A stretch of DNA of 64,000 nt from Maribellus luteus (GCF_003576475.1 NZ_QWGR01000010.1:62001-126000); one strand, 5' to 3'. Counted from the first letter of the stretch, positions 35,620 to 45,533 are shown. Notes: a model not told the origin generated them from the letters alone. Program-made: numbers and translations.

Positions 35620-35949
35620 CTATAATTCTTCAGAAGAGGCTTCACCTGTGTGAGGCCTTTTTTGTTGCTCTTCTGCCGGAAGCAGGGCTTTTCCCGTTTT
35701 CTGTTTTTTGGGGAACCAGGTGCGCGGATCTAACTGCTTCCTGTATTTCGAAAACAACTCTTTTCCAACCAGCAATCCTCCCAGCCAGAAAACTATTTCC
35801 ATCAGAACAAGGCTGGTGGTAGTGGCAATTACTTTGGTTTTGGTGGAGAATTCCAAAAATGGAATCACAAATGTAGCAGCAAAAAATACACCCGAGAAAA
35901 CCATCAGGAAAATACCCAGTTTGATTCGTTTGTTTTGCGAAATTCCCAT
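35620..35949 (-). CDS. Small membrane protein with transporter-suffix-like domain
   Basis: The 109-residue protein has two membrane helices (about 10-30 and 40-62) and a basic, Lys-rich cytoplasmic tail. It resembles the short domain seen at the end of some transporters. It starts 11 bases after WbqC ends, so it is the last gene of LapA-like, WbqC, this gene. Its C-terminal codons overlap the terminator hairpin of the convergent barrel gene (35638-35663). Confidence 0.7.
   Translation of the reverse strand: MGISQNKRIKLGIFLMVFSGVFFAATFVIPFLEFSTKTKVIATTTSLVLMEIVFWLGGLLVGKELFSKYRKQLDPRTWFPKKQKTGKALLPAEEQQKRPHTGEASSEEL
35638..35663 (+). terminator. Intrinsic terminator after the barrel gene
   Basis: GGCTTCAC, loop CTGT, GTGAGGCC and six T. 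It lies inside the 3' end of the convergent membrane protein gene. Confidence 0.75.
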
Positions 35950-35960
35950 GCCTTGTTTTT

Positions 35961-36596
35961 TTACAAGGTAATACTTTCCATCAATACGTCATAAGCATTG
36001 GGACCTTCATTAAAAAGCAGGTCGAGAATACTCAGGTTGGGAACAAAATCGAACTTTTCACTAAAAACCTGTATGTAAGGCTTTGGATGAAAGGCATCGT
36101 CCAACGTCTCTTTGACTTTGGGCGAAATTGCCTGACGGAAGTTTAAGGTGTTTTCCGGAACCTTTTCAAAATCTTCGGTCAGCTTTAGTTTGTTTTCCAC
36201 TTCCATAAAACCGCATAGCATTTCATGAATCTGCATGTTATGGTCCATCAGGAAGCGGCTTTTCTTTTCAAAGAAGGGCAGAAGTTCGTCCTGGTAATAT
36301 TCGAAATAAGGCGAAGAATTGTAGGCCGAAACAATGGTTTGCCACTGGTTTCTTTGCCATTCTGTATCGTAGGATATTTCGAGGTCTTTGATAAGCGTTT
36401 TGGGGCCGCGCCCTTTTACCACGGGCAATACCAGCGACACCGGTCCGTTGCCGGCCAGAATAACACAGCGGTTGCGGTAGGTTTGTTTGGTAAAGTTTTC
36501 GTATTGTTCGAGGTACACTTCCGGATGATGAAGGTAGCGAGCATAGTAATGCACTGGCCCAAAATAGGCGGTGCTGAGCAAAAGCGGCATTTTCAT
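35961..36596 (-). CDS. WbqC family protein
   Basis: The 211-residue protein matches the WbqC-like family, with LSTAYFGPVHYYARYL near the start, YRNRCVIL and SYDTEWQRNQWQTI. The family is found in polysaccharide loci and in Bacteroidota cores; the activity is unproven. It starts two bases after the LapA-like gene stops and is followed closely by the small membrane gene. Confidence 0.85.
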   Translation of the reverse strand: MKMPLLLSTAYFGPVHYYARYLHHPEVYLEQYENFTKQTYRNRCVILAGNGPVSLVLPVVKGRGPKTLIKDLEISYDTEWQRNQWQTIVSAYNSSPYFEYYQDELLPFFEKKSRFLMDHNMQIHEMLCGFMEVENKLKLTEDFEKVPENTLNFRQAISPKVKETLDDAFHPKPYIQVFSEKFDFVPNLSILDLLFNEGPNAYDVLMESITL

Positions 36597-36598
36597 TC

Positions 36599-36949
36599 TT
36601 AATCTCTAAAAAATTTATGGCTGTCATCGTCGTCATTTAGTTCAATTCCTTCCGGATCAGATATTTCCGGTGAACTCTCTTTGGACGGATGATTTAAGTC
36701 GTGTTGCTGAAGATCGTCGTTTGCCCTAAGCACCTTTTTATACTCGCGCCTGGCTTTCCAAAGCTTCGGGTAAAAATAAAGGGTGGCCAGCAAATAGCCC
36801 AGAATAAGACATCCAAGGATGACAAGCACAAAGGGGGCATTGGCTATTTCCCAAAAGAAAAGATGAACGGTGACACCGACCGAGTTCTGAAGTGTGAATA
36901 TCACGAGCAGAACGGCCAGGATAATAATTACAACGACAAGTGCACTCAT
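36599..36949 (-). CDS. LapA-like / DUF1049 membrane protein
   Basis: The 116-residue protein has two membrane helices (about 3-20 and 39-60) with the LapA family signature FTLQNSVGVTVHLFFWE between them, then a soluble tail with an acidic end (ELNDDDDSH). LapA proteins act with LapB in tuning LPS synthesis in proteobacteria; a similar role here is inference. First gene of the short operon with WbqC; the terminator at 36971-37003 separates it from lepB. Confidence 0.8.
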   Translation of the reverse strand: MSALVVVIIILAVLLVIFTLQNSVGVTVHLFFWEIANAPFVLVILGCLILGYLLATLYFYPKLWKARREYKKVLRANDDLQQHDLNHPSKESSPEISDPEGIELNDDDDSHKFFRD

Positions 36950-36970
36950 GACAAAATGTTTTTATAAATG

Positions 36971-37003
36971 TAAAAAAGGATAGCGTACCGGCTATCCTTT
37001 TTT
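36971..37003 (-). terminator. Intrinsic terminator after lepB (bidirectional shape)
   Basis: AAAAAAGGATAGC, loop GTACC, GGCTATCCTTTTTT: an eight-base GC-containing stem flanked by A and T tracts on both strands. It would end the dapB-lepB transcript on the minus strand. Confidence 0.85.
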
Positions 37004-37048
37004 GCGAATATTTTTATTACTGATGGTCTCAGTGGTTTTCGGTGAACT

Positions 37049-38389
37049 TTACTTCACAACACTAAACATTCTTTTCAGGCGAATGTTGGCCGGGAAACCT
37101 TTGTCTTTGTCCAGCGAAAGCCAGATAAACTTAGCTTTACCAACCACATGGTCTTCCGGAACAAAGCCCCAGTAGCGCGAGTCTGCCGAATTGTGGCGGT
37201 TGTCACCCATCATCCAGTAGTAATCCATTTTGAAGGTATAGCTGGTGGCTGCTTCTCCGTTGATTTTGATTTGCGTACCGTTTACTTCCAGTTCATTGTT
37301 TTCGTACACGGCAATAATTCGTTGGTACAAAGGCAGGTTGTCAACCGTTAAGTTAACGGTAGCACCTTTTGCCGGAATGGTTATCGGGCCAAAGTTGTCT
37401 ACGTTCCACGGGAATCTTGAATCGGAAGGGAAAATCGCAGGTTCCCATTTGCCCGGTTCTTCCAGTACTTTGGTTACTGCTTTTACATTGGCAAATGTCT
37501 TCATTTCTTCGGCAGTGCTTTCGGTAAGCGGGAAGAAATAGCGCTGGCTGGAGAAAACTCCGCGATCGGCTTCCGAAATATTAAGCCTCTCAAGCGCTTT
37601 GGGGTTGATGGATGTTCCGTTGGTTTCAACCACATAATCGAACTGAATGCCCGGAAAGTCTTTCTGTGTTTTTCCGTTGACATACAGCTGGCCTTTGGTT
37701 ATTTTAATTTCGTCGCCCGGAATACCCACACACCGTTTAATATAGTTTTCGCGTTTATCAACCGGCCGCGAAACAATTTCACCAAAATTCCTTTTGTCGC
37801 TCCAAACGCGTGCTCTTCCGTTTTCCCTGATCAGCTGGTAGTAACTTGCATTGGGAATTCCCAAAGCTACCGTGTCGCCTTCGGGGAAGTGGAAAACCAC
37901 CACATCATCGTTTTTAATTTCGCCAAAACCGGCCAAACGTTTGTACGGACGTTGAATAAGTTCGGAATAGGATTTTCCGCCAACAACCGGCATCGTGTTG
38001 TGAACAAAAGGAAAAGACAGCGGCGTATTGGGAGTTTTTGGCCCGTATGCTGTTTTGCTTACAAACAGGTAATCGCCCACCAGCATCGATTTTTCCATGG
38101 ATGATGTTGGAATGGTGTAGGCTTCGATAAAAAACATCCGGATGAAAGTAGCCGCAATTACCGCAAAAATAATGGCATCTACCCATTCAACCACTTTGGT
38201 TTGTTTGCCGTTGGGCGGATTTTTCTTTTTCCAGAATGCCCAATGTACTTTTTGGGTAACGTAAATATCAAAAATGATGGCAAGCCCGATAAACCATAAA
38301 TAACTGCCTAGCCAAATTACCCACAATGAATACAGGAGTCCTACGGTAAGGAACTTAAACCATTTGTTGCTTAGTATTGAACGTATCAT
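37049..38389 (-). CDS. lepB: Signal peptidase I
   Basis: The 446-residue membrane protease removes signal peptides. Box B gives the nucleophile Ser97 in IPTSSMEKSM, box D the general-base Lys in YIKRCVGIPGDE, and box E GDNRHNSADSRYWG near the end. Two membrane helices precede the catalytic domain (about 10-45, as a hairpin) with another near 71-88. An insert of roughly 120 residues (about 255-375) between boxes D and E makes it longer than E. coli LepB, as in other Bacteroidota. It starts 11 bases after dapB ends. Confidence 0.94.
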   Translation of the reverse strand: MIRSILSNKWFKFLTVGLLYSLWVIWLGSYLWFIGLAIIFDIYVTQKVHWAFWKKKNPPNGKQTKVVEWVDAIIFAVIAATFIRMFFIEAYTIPTSSMEKSMLVGDYLFVSKTAYGPKTPNTPLSFPFVHNTMPVVGGKSYSELIQRPYKRLAGFGEIKNDDVVVFHFPEGDTVALGIPNASYYQLIRENGRARVWSDKRNFGEIVSRPVDKRENYIKRCVGIPGDEIKITKGQLYVNGKTQKDFPGIQFDYVVETNGTSINPKALERLNISEADRGVFSSQRYFFPLTESTAEEMKTFANVKAVTKVLEEPGKWEPAIFPSDSRFPWNVDNFGPITIPAKGATVNLTVDNLPLYQRIIAVYENNELEVNGTQIKINGEAATSYTFKMDYYWMMGDNRHNSADSRYWGFVPEDHVVGKAKFIWLSLDKDKGFPANIRLKRMFSVVK

Positions 38390-38400
38390 CCGATCTTGAA

Positions 38401-39117
38401 TTATAGATTTAGTAAGTCTTTCATGTTAAGAATGCCTTTGTGGTCGAGGCAATATTCGGCAGCCAGAACGGCACCAAATGCAAATCCTTTGCGGCTTTTG
38501 GCACTGTGTGTTATTTCAATGAAATCGATGTCCGACTCATACCTCACTGTATGAATTCCGGGGACTTGCCCTTCGCGTTCCGACTTAATGTTTAGCTCAT
38601 TTTTGGCCGGTATAGCATCGTTTACCCAAGTATCTTTTCCGGGGAGAATATTCAGCATATCATCTGCCAGGCTGATGGCGGTTCCACTTGGGGCATCCAG
38701 TTTCTGAGTGTGGTGCACTTCGGTCATTTCCACATCGTATTCGCTCCGGGGAGCCATTAGTTCAGCCAGTTTTTTGTTGAGTTCGAAGAACAGGTTAACA
38801 CCTACCGAAAAGTTACTTCCATAAAAGAAGGTTCCGTTTTTCTCGGTACATTCGCGGTAAACCTGCTCCTTTTTGTCGAGCCATCCGGTGGTTCCGCTAA
38901 CTACCGGTATTCCGGCATCGAAGCACAGCGAGTAATTTGCGGTAGCCGAAGCAGGTATGGTAAACTCGATGGCAACATCGCACGCTTTAAGGTTTTCAAC
39001 CGTAAGGTCCTGCTGGTTGCTGATGTCTATTTTTAAGCCTATTTCGTGGCCACGTTCCAGGGCAATTTTTTCAATTTCCTGTCCCATTTTTCCGTAGCCT
39101 ATAAGAGCGATCTTCAT
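38401..39117 (-). CDS. dapB: 4-hydroxy-tetrahydrodipicolinate reductase
   Basis: About 238 residues from the ATG at 39117, which places the dinucleotide-binding motif ALIGYGKMGQ at the N-terminus; the frame runs open to 39165 but the extra residues do not fit the family. It reduces the dihydrodipicolinate precursor in lysine and meso-diaminopimelate synthesis. EVHHTQKLDAPSGTA carries the catalytic His-His and Lys and the substrate-binding GT. It leads the dapB-lepB transcript. Confidence 0.94.
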   Translation of the reverse strand: MKIALIGYGKMGQEIEKIALERGHEIGLKIDISNQQDLTVENLKACDVAIEFTIPASATANYSLCFDAGIPVVSGTTGWLDKKEQVYRECTEKNGTFFYGSNFSVGVNLFFELNKKLAELMAPRSEYDVEMTEVHHTQKLDAPSGTAISLADDMLNILPGKDTWVNDAIPAKNELNIKSEREGQVPGIHTVRYESDIDFIEITHSAKSRKGFAFGAVLAAEYCLDHKGILNMKDLLNL

Positions 39118-39478
39118 TTTTATTCTGATTTGAGAAGGTGAGCATAAAGCGATGTATAAAAACAACTGTCAGAACTTTTTACTCACAAGCGTTTTAATAT
39201 TTTCAGTTTATATCGTCGACAGAACCATATTAAAACCGGTACCAGGCATTATTGTTTTACCACAAAATCTTTATTTCTTACCACCGCATCTAAAAGTATG
39301 GCCGTCTGAATCAAGGCACAAAGATATAATATTACTCAAATCTACCCAGTAAGCGCCCAAACTTAAAATTATTTCGACCAACGCGTGAAAGCACCGGATA
39401 AATGAAGCTCCACAAATGAGAAAGATGTTTTCGCGGCTCATCTTATTTTGGCTACTTTTACACCTCAATTTTGAAAGC

Positions 39479-40312
39479 ATGAGAAACATTAAATTGGTGG
39501 CAACAGATCTCGACGGGACATTTCTCCGAAACGACCGGACAATTAGTGAACCGAACCTGGAGGCACTGAGAAAACTGGGTGAACGTAACATTATCAGGGT
39601 AGCGGCTACCGGACGTAATTTAAATAAGGTAAAAGAAGTTTTAAACGATGAAGTGCCTTTCGACTATGTTGTTTTTTCGTCGGGGGCTGGCATTTACCAA
39701 TGGAATAAAAAGGAACATCTTTTTGCACAGAACCTGAGTAAAACTTCTTCGGAAAAGCTGCTGCATGCATTTATCAGCCGGGGGCTGAATTTTCATGCTT
39801 TTTACCCGGTGCCTGAAAATCACAATCATTATTTCTTCAGAGGCACCGAACCTTGCGAAGAGTTTGAACGCTATTTCAACTTTAACCGGTTTTATGCCAG
39901 CGAACTTGATCCGGCTCAGCTTCCGCAAACCGAGCTTTGCCAATTTTTGGTCATTATTAAGGAGAATGAAGACGATTTTGAAAAGCTAAAAGCCGAGATA
40001 GAGAGCCTGTGCCCCGAAATTAGGGTCATTCGTTCGTCGTCGCCCATTACGCCCGGATACATTTGGATCGAAGTATTTCATCATTCGGTTTCAAAAGGGA
40101 ATGGTGTACATGAAGTTTGTAAACTTACCGGTGTTGGCGCCGATGAAACCATGGGGATTGGAAACGACTACAACGACTTTGATCTGCTCGATTTCACGCG
40201 GCATTCCTTTCTTACCGATAATTCACCCAAGGCGATTCAGCACAAATATCCGCTGGTGCCCAGCAACGAAAATGACGCTTTTGCTGTTTCTGTTCAGCGT
40301 TTACTCGAATAA
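39479..40312 (+). CDS. HAD-superfamily Cof-type phosphatase
   Basis: About 277 residues from the ATG at 39479, chosen because it puts the HAD motif I (DLDGTFL) close to the N-terminus; an earlier ATG at 39416 adds a non-family extension. Motif II is VAATGRN, motif III Lys is in the SKGNGV segment and motif IV is GIGNDYNDFDLL. The IIB cap between motifs II and III marks the Cof group, which acts on sugar phosphates or flavin and nucleotide phosphates. Substrate unknown. Confidence 0.88.
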   Translation: MRNIKLVATDLDGTFLRNDRTISEPNLEALRKLGERNIIRVAATGRNLNKVKEVLNDEVPFDYVVFSSGAGIYQWNKKEHLFAQNLSKTSSEKLLHAFISRGLNFHAFYPVPENHNHYFFRGTEPCEEFERYFNFNRFYASELDPAQLPQTELCQFLVIIKENEDDFEKLKAEIESLCPEIRVIRSSSPITPGYIWIEVFHHSVSKGNGVHEVCKLTGVGADETMGIGNDYNDFDLLDFTRHSFLTDNSPKAIQHKYPLVPSNENDAFAVSVQRLLE

Positions 40313-40371
40313 AAAATTGTAATTTCTCCCCCCAATTGAATACACATAAACAAATTTCAAAAAAATTAAAA

Positions 40372-43173
40372 ATGAAGTTATTCTGGATTACATTCTTGGT
40401 TCTGGGTACGTTGTTCGCTACTGCTCAGACCAATGTTGATTTAAAAAGTTCACTGCCTGAAGATCCTGCAGTAAGCAAAGGAATGCTCGAAAATGGCTTG
40501 ACTTATTACGTGCGTGCCAACAGCGAGCCGGAAAACAGGGCCGAGCTAATGCTGGTTTTAAAGGCCGGCTCGGTTGACGAAGACGACGACCAGCAAGGGT
40601 TGGCGCATTTTGGTGAACACATGGCTTTTAACGGAACAAAAAACTTCCCCAAGCACGAATTGATTAACTACTTCGAATCGATCGGGATGGAATTTGGACC
40701 CGAAATCAATGCTTACACCAGTTTCGATGAAACGGTTTACATGTTGAAAGTTCCGCTCGATCAGCCGGAATACATGGAAAAAGGATTGCAGGTACTGTAC
40801 GACTGGGCTTGCCAGATCGATGATTCGGACGAAGAAGTCAATGCTGAAAGAGGCATCATTCTGGAAGAAGAGAGAATGGGCCGCGGAGCCAACGACCGCA
40901 TGATGAAAAAATGGTTGCCTGTGTTTTTGCACGATTCAAAATATGCCGTGCGTTTGCCGATCGGGAAAGTGGATATTATTGAAAATTGTGCACCTGAAAC
41001 ACTGCGTCGTTACCGGAACGACTGGTACCGCCCCGATTTGCAGGCGGTGATTGTGGTAGGCGATTTCGACCAAAATGAGATGGTGGAGAAAGTAAAAGAA
41101 AAATTTTCGGCCATTCCGGCTCGCAGCAACCCAAGAGAAAAGAAATATTTCGAGATTCCGGGCCATGCTGAAACACTGGTAAGCATTAACACCGACAAAG
41201 AAGCACAATACCCGGTTGCCTTTGTTTATTACAAACACGACCTGAAAAAATCAAAAACTCTTGGCGATTACCGTCATTCGATCTTGGAAAAACTGTATAC
41301 AGCCATGATCAACAGCCGTTTGGCAGAGAAGACCCAGCAAGCTGATCCTCCTTTCCTGATGGGACAGTCGGCTTACGGTCATCAGTTTGGCCCTTTGAGT
41401 ACCTATGTTTCGATTGCGGTTACGCAGGGCGACAAAATGGAAACCGGCTTAAAAGAGGTGTTACTTGAAAACGAGCGGGTGAAGAAATTCGGTTTTACCG
41501 AAACGGAACTCGAACGTCAGAAAAGCTCACTTCTTAACAATATGGAGAAAGCGTATAACGAACGCAATAACACCAAGTCGGTTAGTTATGCCAACGAATA
41601 CAAGCGCAATTTCCTGATGACTGAAGAGTCTTTCCCCGGAATGGAAAACGAATATGCTTATTTCAAGGAATTCATGCCGGGGATTAGCGTGGACGAAGTA
41701 AACGCTCTGGCCAAAGAATGGATCACCAAAGAAAACCGGGTGGTGGTGATTACTGCTCCTGAAAATGAAAAAACCAAGGTTCCAACCGAGGAAGAGATAA
41801 GAGCTTTGCTGGACGAGGTGGAAAACACCGAGGTGGAAGCTTATGTGGATGCTGTTTCGGATGTGCCGCTAATTGCCGACGAACCTTTTGGAAGCAAGGT
41901 GAACGAAGAGCGTTCGATCGAGAAGGTGGACGCCGTGGAATGGAAACTGGCAAACGGGGCAACCGTGGTGGTGAAGAAAACAAATTTCAAAGAAGATGAA
42001 GTGCTGTTTAACGCCTGGAGCCTGGGCGGAACGTCGGTTTACCCGAAAGAAAACGATGTGTCGGCCAACCTTACTACCGATGTTATGTCAGAAAGTGGGA
42101 TCGCCCGTTTTGATGAGATTACCCTGAATAAAATGCTTTCAGACAAAGTGTTTGGTCTGAACCCGTATATCAGCGACTTGCGCGAAGGTTTCAACGGAAG
42201 TTCTTCTGTAAAAGATGTGGAAACCCTGCTGCAGATGCTCTACCTCTATTTCACCGAGCCCCGTTTTGATGAAGTAAGCTACCAGTCGCTCATGAAACAA
42301 TACGCCACGGTGCTGGAAAATAAATCGGCTTCACCCGAGGCCAACTTCAGAGACACCTTAAACGTCGTATTGTCGAACTACAACGAGCGCTCAAAGCCAA
42401 TGTCGGTTGAACGTCTGGCTGAAGCATCTTTCCCCGAAATGAAAAAGATCGGGAAAGACCGTTTCAAAGACGCTGCTGATTTCAAATTCTTCTTTGTCGG
42501 AAACATCGATTTGGCAACTTTCAAACCGCTGGTGGAAAAATACATTGGAGGAATTCCTACATTGAACAGAAACGAAAAATGGGTGGACCTCGGCATACGA
42601 AAACCGGAAGGTGTTGTTGAAAAAGTTGTACACAAAGGCCAGGAAGAAAAAGGCATTCAATACATCGTATTTCACGGGGCTTTTGATTACAGCGGAGCCA
42701 ACCAGGTGCAGCTTGATGCAGTGGGAAAAATCCTGAGCACACGTTTGCTGGAAGTGATTCGCGAAGACAAGGGCGGTGTTTATTCCATCGGTGCTTACCC
42801 GTCATCTTCCAGGTTCCCGCAGCCGGAATATACCGTTGCCATTTCGTACGGAACATCGCCGGATAAACTGGATGAGCTGAAAAAAGCAGTATTCGATATT
42901 ATCAAGGAATACGCAGAAAACGGTCCGACAGAAGATGAGTTGAGCAAGGCAAAGGAAAAAATGCACCGCGAACGCGAAATCCAGGTGCGCGAAAACCGCT
43001 TCTGGCTCAACAATCTGAGCAACACCTATTATATCAAAGAGGGTGATTTCTCTGAATTCGGAACTTTCGGACAGCTTGTAGATAAGCTGACAGTTGAGTC
43101 GACCCAAAAGGCTTTCAACGATTACTTTAATTTCAAGAACTACGTAAGCGTAGCGCTTGAACCTGCCGAATAA
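40372..43173 (+). CDS. M16 family zinc metalloprotease (pitrilysin-like), exported
   Basis: About 933 residues from ATG 40372, which begins a signal peptide (ending FATAQ). The inverted zinc motif HFGEH is at residues 79-83, with the downstream Glu in NAERGIILEEE completing the site. A second, inactive M16 half follows, giving the usual two-domain clam shape. Members degrade peptides in the periplasm in Bacteroidota. It is monocistronic and ends at a strong terminator. Confidence 0.9.
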   Translation: MKLFWITFLVLGTLFATAQTNVDLKSSLPEDPAVSKGMLENGLTYYVRANSEPENRAELMLVLKAGSVDEDDDQQGLAHFGEHMAFNGTKNFPKHELINYFESIGMEFGPEINAYTSFDETVYMLKVPLDQPEYMEKGLQVLYDWACQIDDSDEEVNAERGIILEEERMGRGANDRMMKKWLPVFLHDSKYAVRLPIGKVDIIENCAPETLRRYRNDWYRPDLQAVIVVGDFDQNEMVEKVKEKFSAIPARSNPREKKYFEIPGHAETLVSINTDKEAQYPVAFVYYKHDLKKSKTLGDYRHSILEKLYTAMINSRLAEKTQQADPPFLMGQSAYGHQFGPLSTYVSIAVTQGDKMETGLKEVLLENERVKKFGFTETELERQKSSLLNNMEKAYNERNNTKSVSYANEYKRNFLMTEESFPGMENEYAYFKEFMPGISVDEVNALAKEWITKENRVVVITAPENEKTKVPTEEEIRALLDEVENTEVEAYVDAVSDVPLIADEPFGSKVNEERSIEKVDAVEWKLANGATVVVKKTNFKEDEVLFNAWSLGGTSVYPKENDVSANLTTDVMSESGIARFDEITLNKMLSDKVFGLNPYISDLREGFNGSSSVKDVETLLQMLYLYFTEPRFDEVSYQSLMKQYATVLENKSASPEANFRDTLNVVLSNYNERSKPMSVERLAEASFPEMKKIGKDRFKDAADFKFFFVGNIDLATFKPLVEKYIGGIPTLNRNEKWVDLGIRKPEGVVEKVVHKGQEEKGIQYIVFHGAFDYSGANQVQLDAVGKILSTRLLEVIREDKGGVYSIGAYPSSSRFPQPEYTVAISYGTSPDKLDELKKAVFDIIKEYAENGPTEDELSKAKEKMHREREIQVRENRFWLNNLSNTYYIKEGDFSEFGTFGQLVDKLTVESTQKAFNDYFNFKNYVSVALEPAE

Positions 43174-43193
43174 GAATCTTATAATTGATATCA

Positions 43194-43226
43194 AAGCCGG
43201 AGTTCTTTTGGGACTCCGGCTTTTTT
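43194..43226 (+). terminator. Intrinsic terminator after the M16 gene
   Basis: AAAGCCGGAGT, loop TCTTTTGG, GACTCCGGCTTTTTT: nine-base perfect stem plus T tract. Confidence 0.9.
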
Positions 43227-43282
43227 GTGCATCAAAAGTTATAATTTAGGTGCTCCAAATTCAGCGTCTGAAAAATAACAGA

Positions 43283-44164
43283 ATGAAAGTTTGCGGATTT
43301 ACATTTATACGAAACGCCGGGAAGTTCGATTTTCCGATTGTGGAAGCGATAACTTCGGTTTTGCCCATCTGTGATCATGTGGTGGTGGCAGTTGGAAAAT
43401 CGGAAGATGACACCCGAAGCATGATTGAAAAAATTGCTCCCGGCAAGATCTCGATTGTGGACACGGAGTGGGATGAGCAGCTAAAGGAAGGTGGCCGTGT
43501 GTACGCCTCGGAAACCAACAAGGCGTTTGATGCCATTCCCGCGGAGTACGACTGGTGTTTGTACATCCAGGGCGATGAGGCGCTGCACGAAAAGTCACTG
43601 CCGGTGGTAAAAGCGGCCATGCAGAAGCACCTCGAAACCAAAGAAGTGGAAGGCTTGCTTTTTGATTACCGGCATTTTTATGGTTCGTATGATTATGTGG
43701 GCGATTGCAGGCATTGGTACCGGAAAGAAATTCGTGTGATCCGCAACAACAAAAGTATTCGCTCATACAAAGACGCACAGGGTTTCCGTAAAGACGGGCA
43801 GAAACTAAAGGTGGTACCTGTTAAGGCCGAGGTTTATCATTACGGCTGGGTGCGGCATCCGCGGTTTATGAAGCAAAAAGTAGAGGCGGTAAAAGCGTTT
43901 TACGATGGTATTTCGGAAGAAGAAGCCCTGAAAAAAGCAACCGATCAGGAATTTAATTACGCCGAAGAATTTGATGCGCTGGCCCGTTTCGACGGAACTC
44001 ATCCCGCAGTGATGAGCGAGCGGATTGCCCGTTTGAACTGGGATTTTCACCCCGATCTCAGCAAAATCAACATGAAACTAAAATACCGTTTGTTGTATTG
44101 GATTGAGAAACGGACTGGAGCGAGGCTTTTCGAGTACCGGAATTACCGGATTCTGAAGAGATGA
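43283..44164 (+). CDS. Glycosyltransferase family 2-like protein
   Basis: About 293 residues from ATG 43283 (MKVCGFTFIRNAGKFD, the start of the GT-A fold). It has the acceptor-pocket sequence YDWCLYIQGDEALHE, which contains a D-x-D/E-type site (GDE) for binding the nucleotide sugar's metal. The family is broad; sugar and acceptor are unknown. No glycan cluster is adjacent except the nucleotidyltransferase on the opposite strand, with which it is convergent. Confidence 0.8.
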   Translation: MKVCGFTFIRNAGKFDFPIVEAITSVLPICDHVVVAVGKSEDDTRSMIEKIAPGKISIVDTEWDEQLKEGGRVYASETNKAFDAIPAEYDWCLYIQGDEALHEKSLPVVKAAMQKHLETKEVEGLLFDYRHFYGSYDYVGDCRHWYRKEIRVIRNNKSIRSYKDAQGFRKDGQKLKVVPVKAEVYHYGWVRHPRFMKQKVEAVKAFYDGISEEEALKKATDQEFNYAEEFDALARFDGTHPAVMSERIARLNWDFHPDLSKINMKLKYRLLYWIEKRTGARLFEYRNYRILKR

Positions 44165-44352
44165 GAAATGCGTAAATGCTTGAATGCGAAAATAAGCTAA
44201 GTGCTTCGAGTAACGAGTCACAAGCTGCTGGTAATTGATCATTGGATAGTGAAATTCGATCCATCCTTCTCTGAAAACTGAAAACTGCGACTGAACACTG
44301 TGTACTCAATCCATCAATCCTTCTGTCCCTGAATACTGCGACTGAATACTGA
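44165..44352. repeat. Degenerate dispersed intergenic repeat, copy 1
   Basis: This stretch contains AATGCTTGAATGCG, CTGAAAACTGAAAACTGCGACTGAA and similar CTGAATACTGCGACTGAATACTG runs (given here in pieces). Related words occur at 55455-55675 (AATGCTTTAATGCG followed by AATAAGCTA, and CTGAAAACTGCGACT). Both lie between unrelated genes. They look like copies of one low-complexity repeat family with unknown role. Confidence 0.6.
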
Positions 44353-45078
44353 TCACTGACCACTAAATAACTTCCTGGCAGCAGCCAGGTCATCCGGTTT
44401 GCCCACATCCATCCAAAGTTCAGAAGTGTCTAAAAATCCTTTGATCTTTTGTGTTTTGGCCAGTTCGAGGTAAACTTCGATAATCGAAAAACGGTCCTGG
44501 GGAGGCATGTAATTCAGTATTTCGGGCTGAACGATGTGGATGCCGCTAAAGGCCAGTTCTTTTGCCTGGTCAAAAACTTCGGGCCGCGAGATTTTGGTTT
44601 CACCGCTTCGTTTGTTGATCCAGCCTGCCAGTTGCATGTCGGCATCAAACTTAAAGTAGCGTTGTGATTTCCGCTCGCTAACCACCAGTGTGGCCAGGTT
44701 ATCCGAAGCAAGGTGTACTGATTCCAGCTGTTGCAGACCGAGGCTGCTGATGATATCGACGTTGTAAATCAGGATGGGGACTTTCCCCGAGAACAAAGGA
44801 CCCGCTTTTTTTAGTCCGCCTCCGGTTTCCAGCAACTGGTCCGATTCATCGGAAATCAAAACGGGTACTTCCCATTTCTGTCTTTCAATAAAATCGATTA
44901 CCTGCCGGGCAAAATGATGCACGTTTACAACTATTTTTGATACTCCGGCAGCCGAAAGTTTTTCAATGGCTCTTTGCAGCAAGGGTTTTCCGCCCACATC
45001 CACCAACGCTTTGGGTGTGTCGGCCGTTTCACCCAAAAGCCGGGTGCCTAGTCCTGCCGCAAAAATCATTGCTTCCAT
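44353..45078 (-). CDS. Sugar-phosphate nucleotidyltransferase (MurU/GlmU-N-like)
   Basis: The 241-residue protein starts with the nucleotidyltransferase signature AMIFAAGLGTRL, followed by PKALVDVGGKPLL. The YNVDIISSL segment supplies the metal-binding Asp. Such single-domain enzymes make NDP-sugars from NTP and sugar-1-phosphate, for example in MurNAc recycling (MurU); the substrate here cannot be fixed. It is transcribed minus, starting 11 bases after the DUF4293 gene ends. Confidence 0.85.
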   Translation of the reverse strand: MEAMIFAAGLGTRLLGETADTPKALVDVGGKPLLQRAIEKLSAAGVSKIVVNVHHFARQVIDFIERQKWEVPVLISDESDQLLETGGGLKKAGPLFSGKVPILIYNVDIISSLGLQQLESVHLASDNLATLVVSERKSQRYFKFDADMQLAGWINKRSGETKISRPEVFDQAKELAFSGIHIVQPEILNYMPPQDRFSIIEVYLELAKTQKIKGFLDTSELWMDVGKPDDLAAARKLFSGQ

Positions 45079-45089
45079 TGGTCGCGAAT

Positions 45090-45533
45090 TTAGCGCAAGC
45101 GGTTGAGGCTTCTGATCAGCGCTTCGTCTTTACCAATGGCACGAATGGCCAGCCAGTCGAGAATAACCGCCACTACCGGGAATGCCACCGGAATTTTAAA
45201 AGCCACCTGGGCACCGTCGAAACCTGCATACGCAAAGTAAAAGAACATGCCAAAAAGACCCAGCAGCAGAATGATGGTGAAAACCAGCAACCTGATCTGG
45301 CTGACTCTTTTCTTGTACATAAACAGGATCACTACATGCAACAAAGTAATAAGACCGATAAAGATCAGGATAGGCAAGCCGTTGAATACACTTTCCTGCC
45401 CGTTCATAATTCCTTTGGCGTAGAATTCCAGCAATTCGCCGTTCACCGAAAGGTCGGCCAGTTTTAAACCAAAAAGTGTTACAATCAGCACTTCTGCAAT
45501 CAGGATATATACCGTTTGAATTCGTTGGATCAT
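45090..45533 (-). CDS. DUF4293 membrane protein
   Basis: The 147-residue protein starts with MIQRIQTVYILIAEVLI, the family hallmark, and has four membrane helices (about 7-25, 50-70, 80-100, 112-132). DUF4293 is nearly universal in Bacteroidota and of unknown function. It is the first gene of a two-gene minus-strand unit with the nucleotidyltransferase. Confidence 0.88.
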   Translation of the reverse strand: MIQRIQTVYILIAEVLIVTLFGLKLADLSVNGELLEFYAKGIMNGQESVFNGLPILIFIGLITLLHVVILFMYKKRVSQIRLLVFTIILLLGLFGMFFYFAYAGFDGAQVAFKIPVAFPVVAVILDWLAIRAIGKDEALIRSLNRLR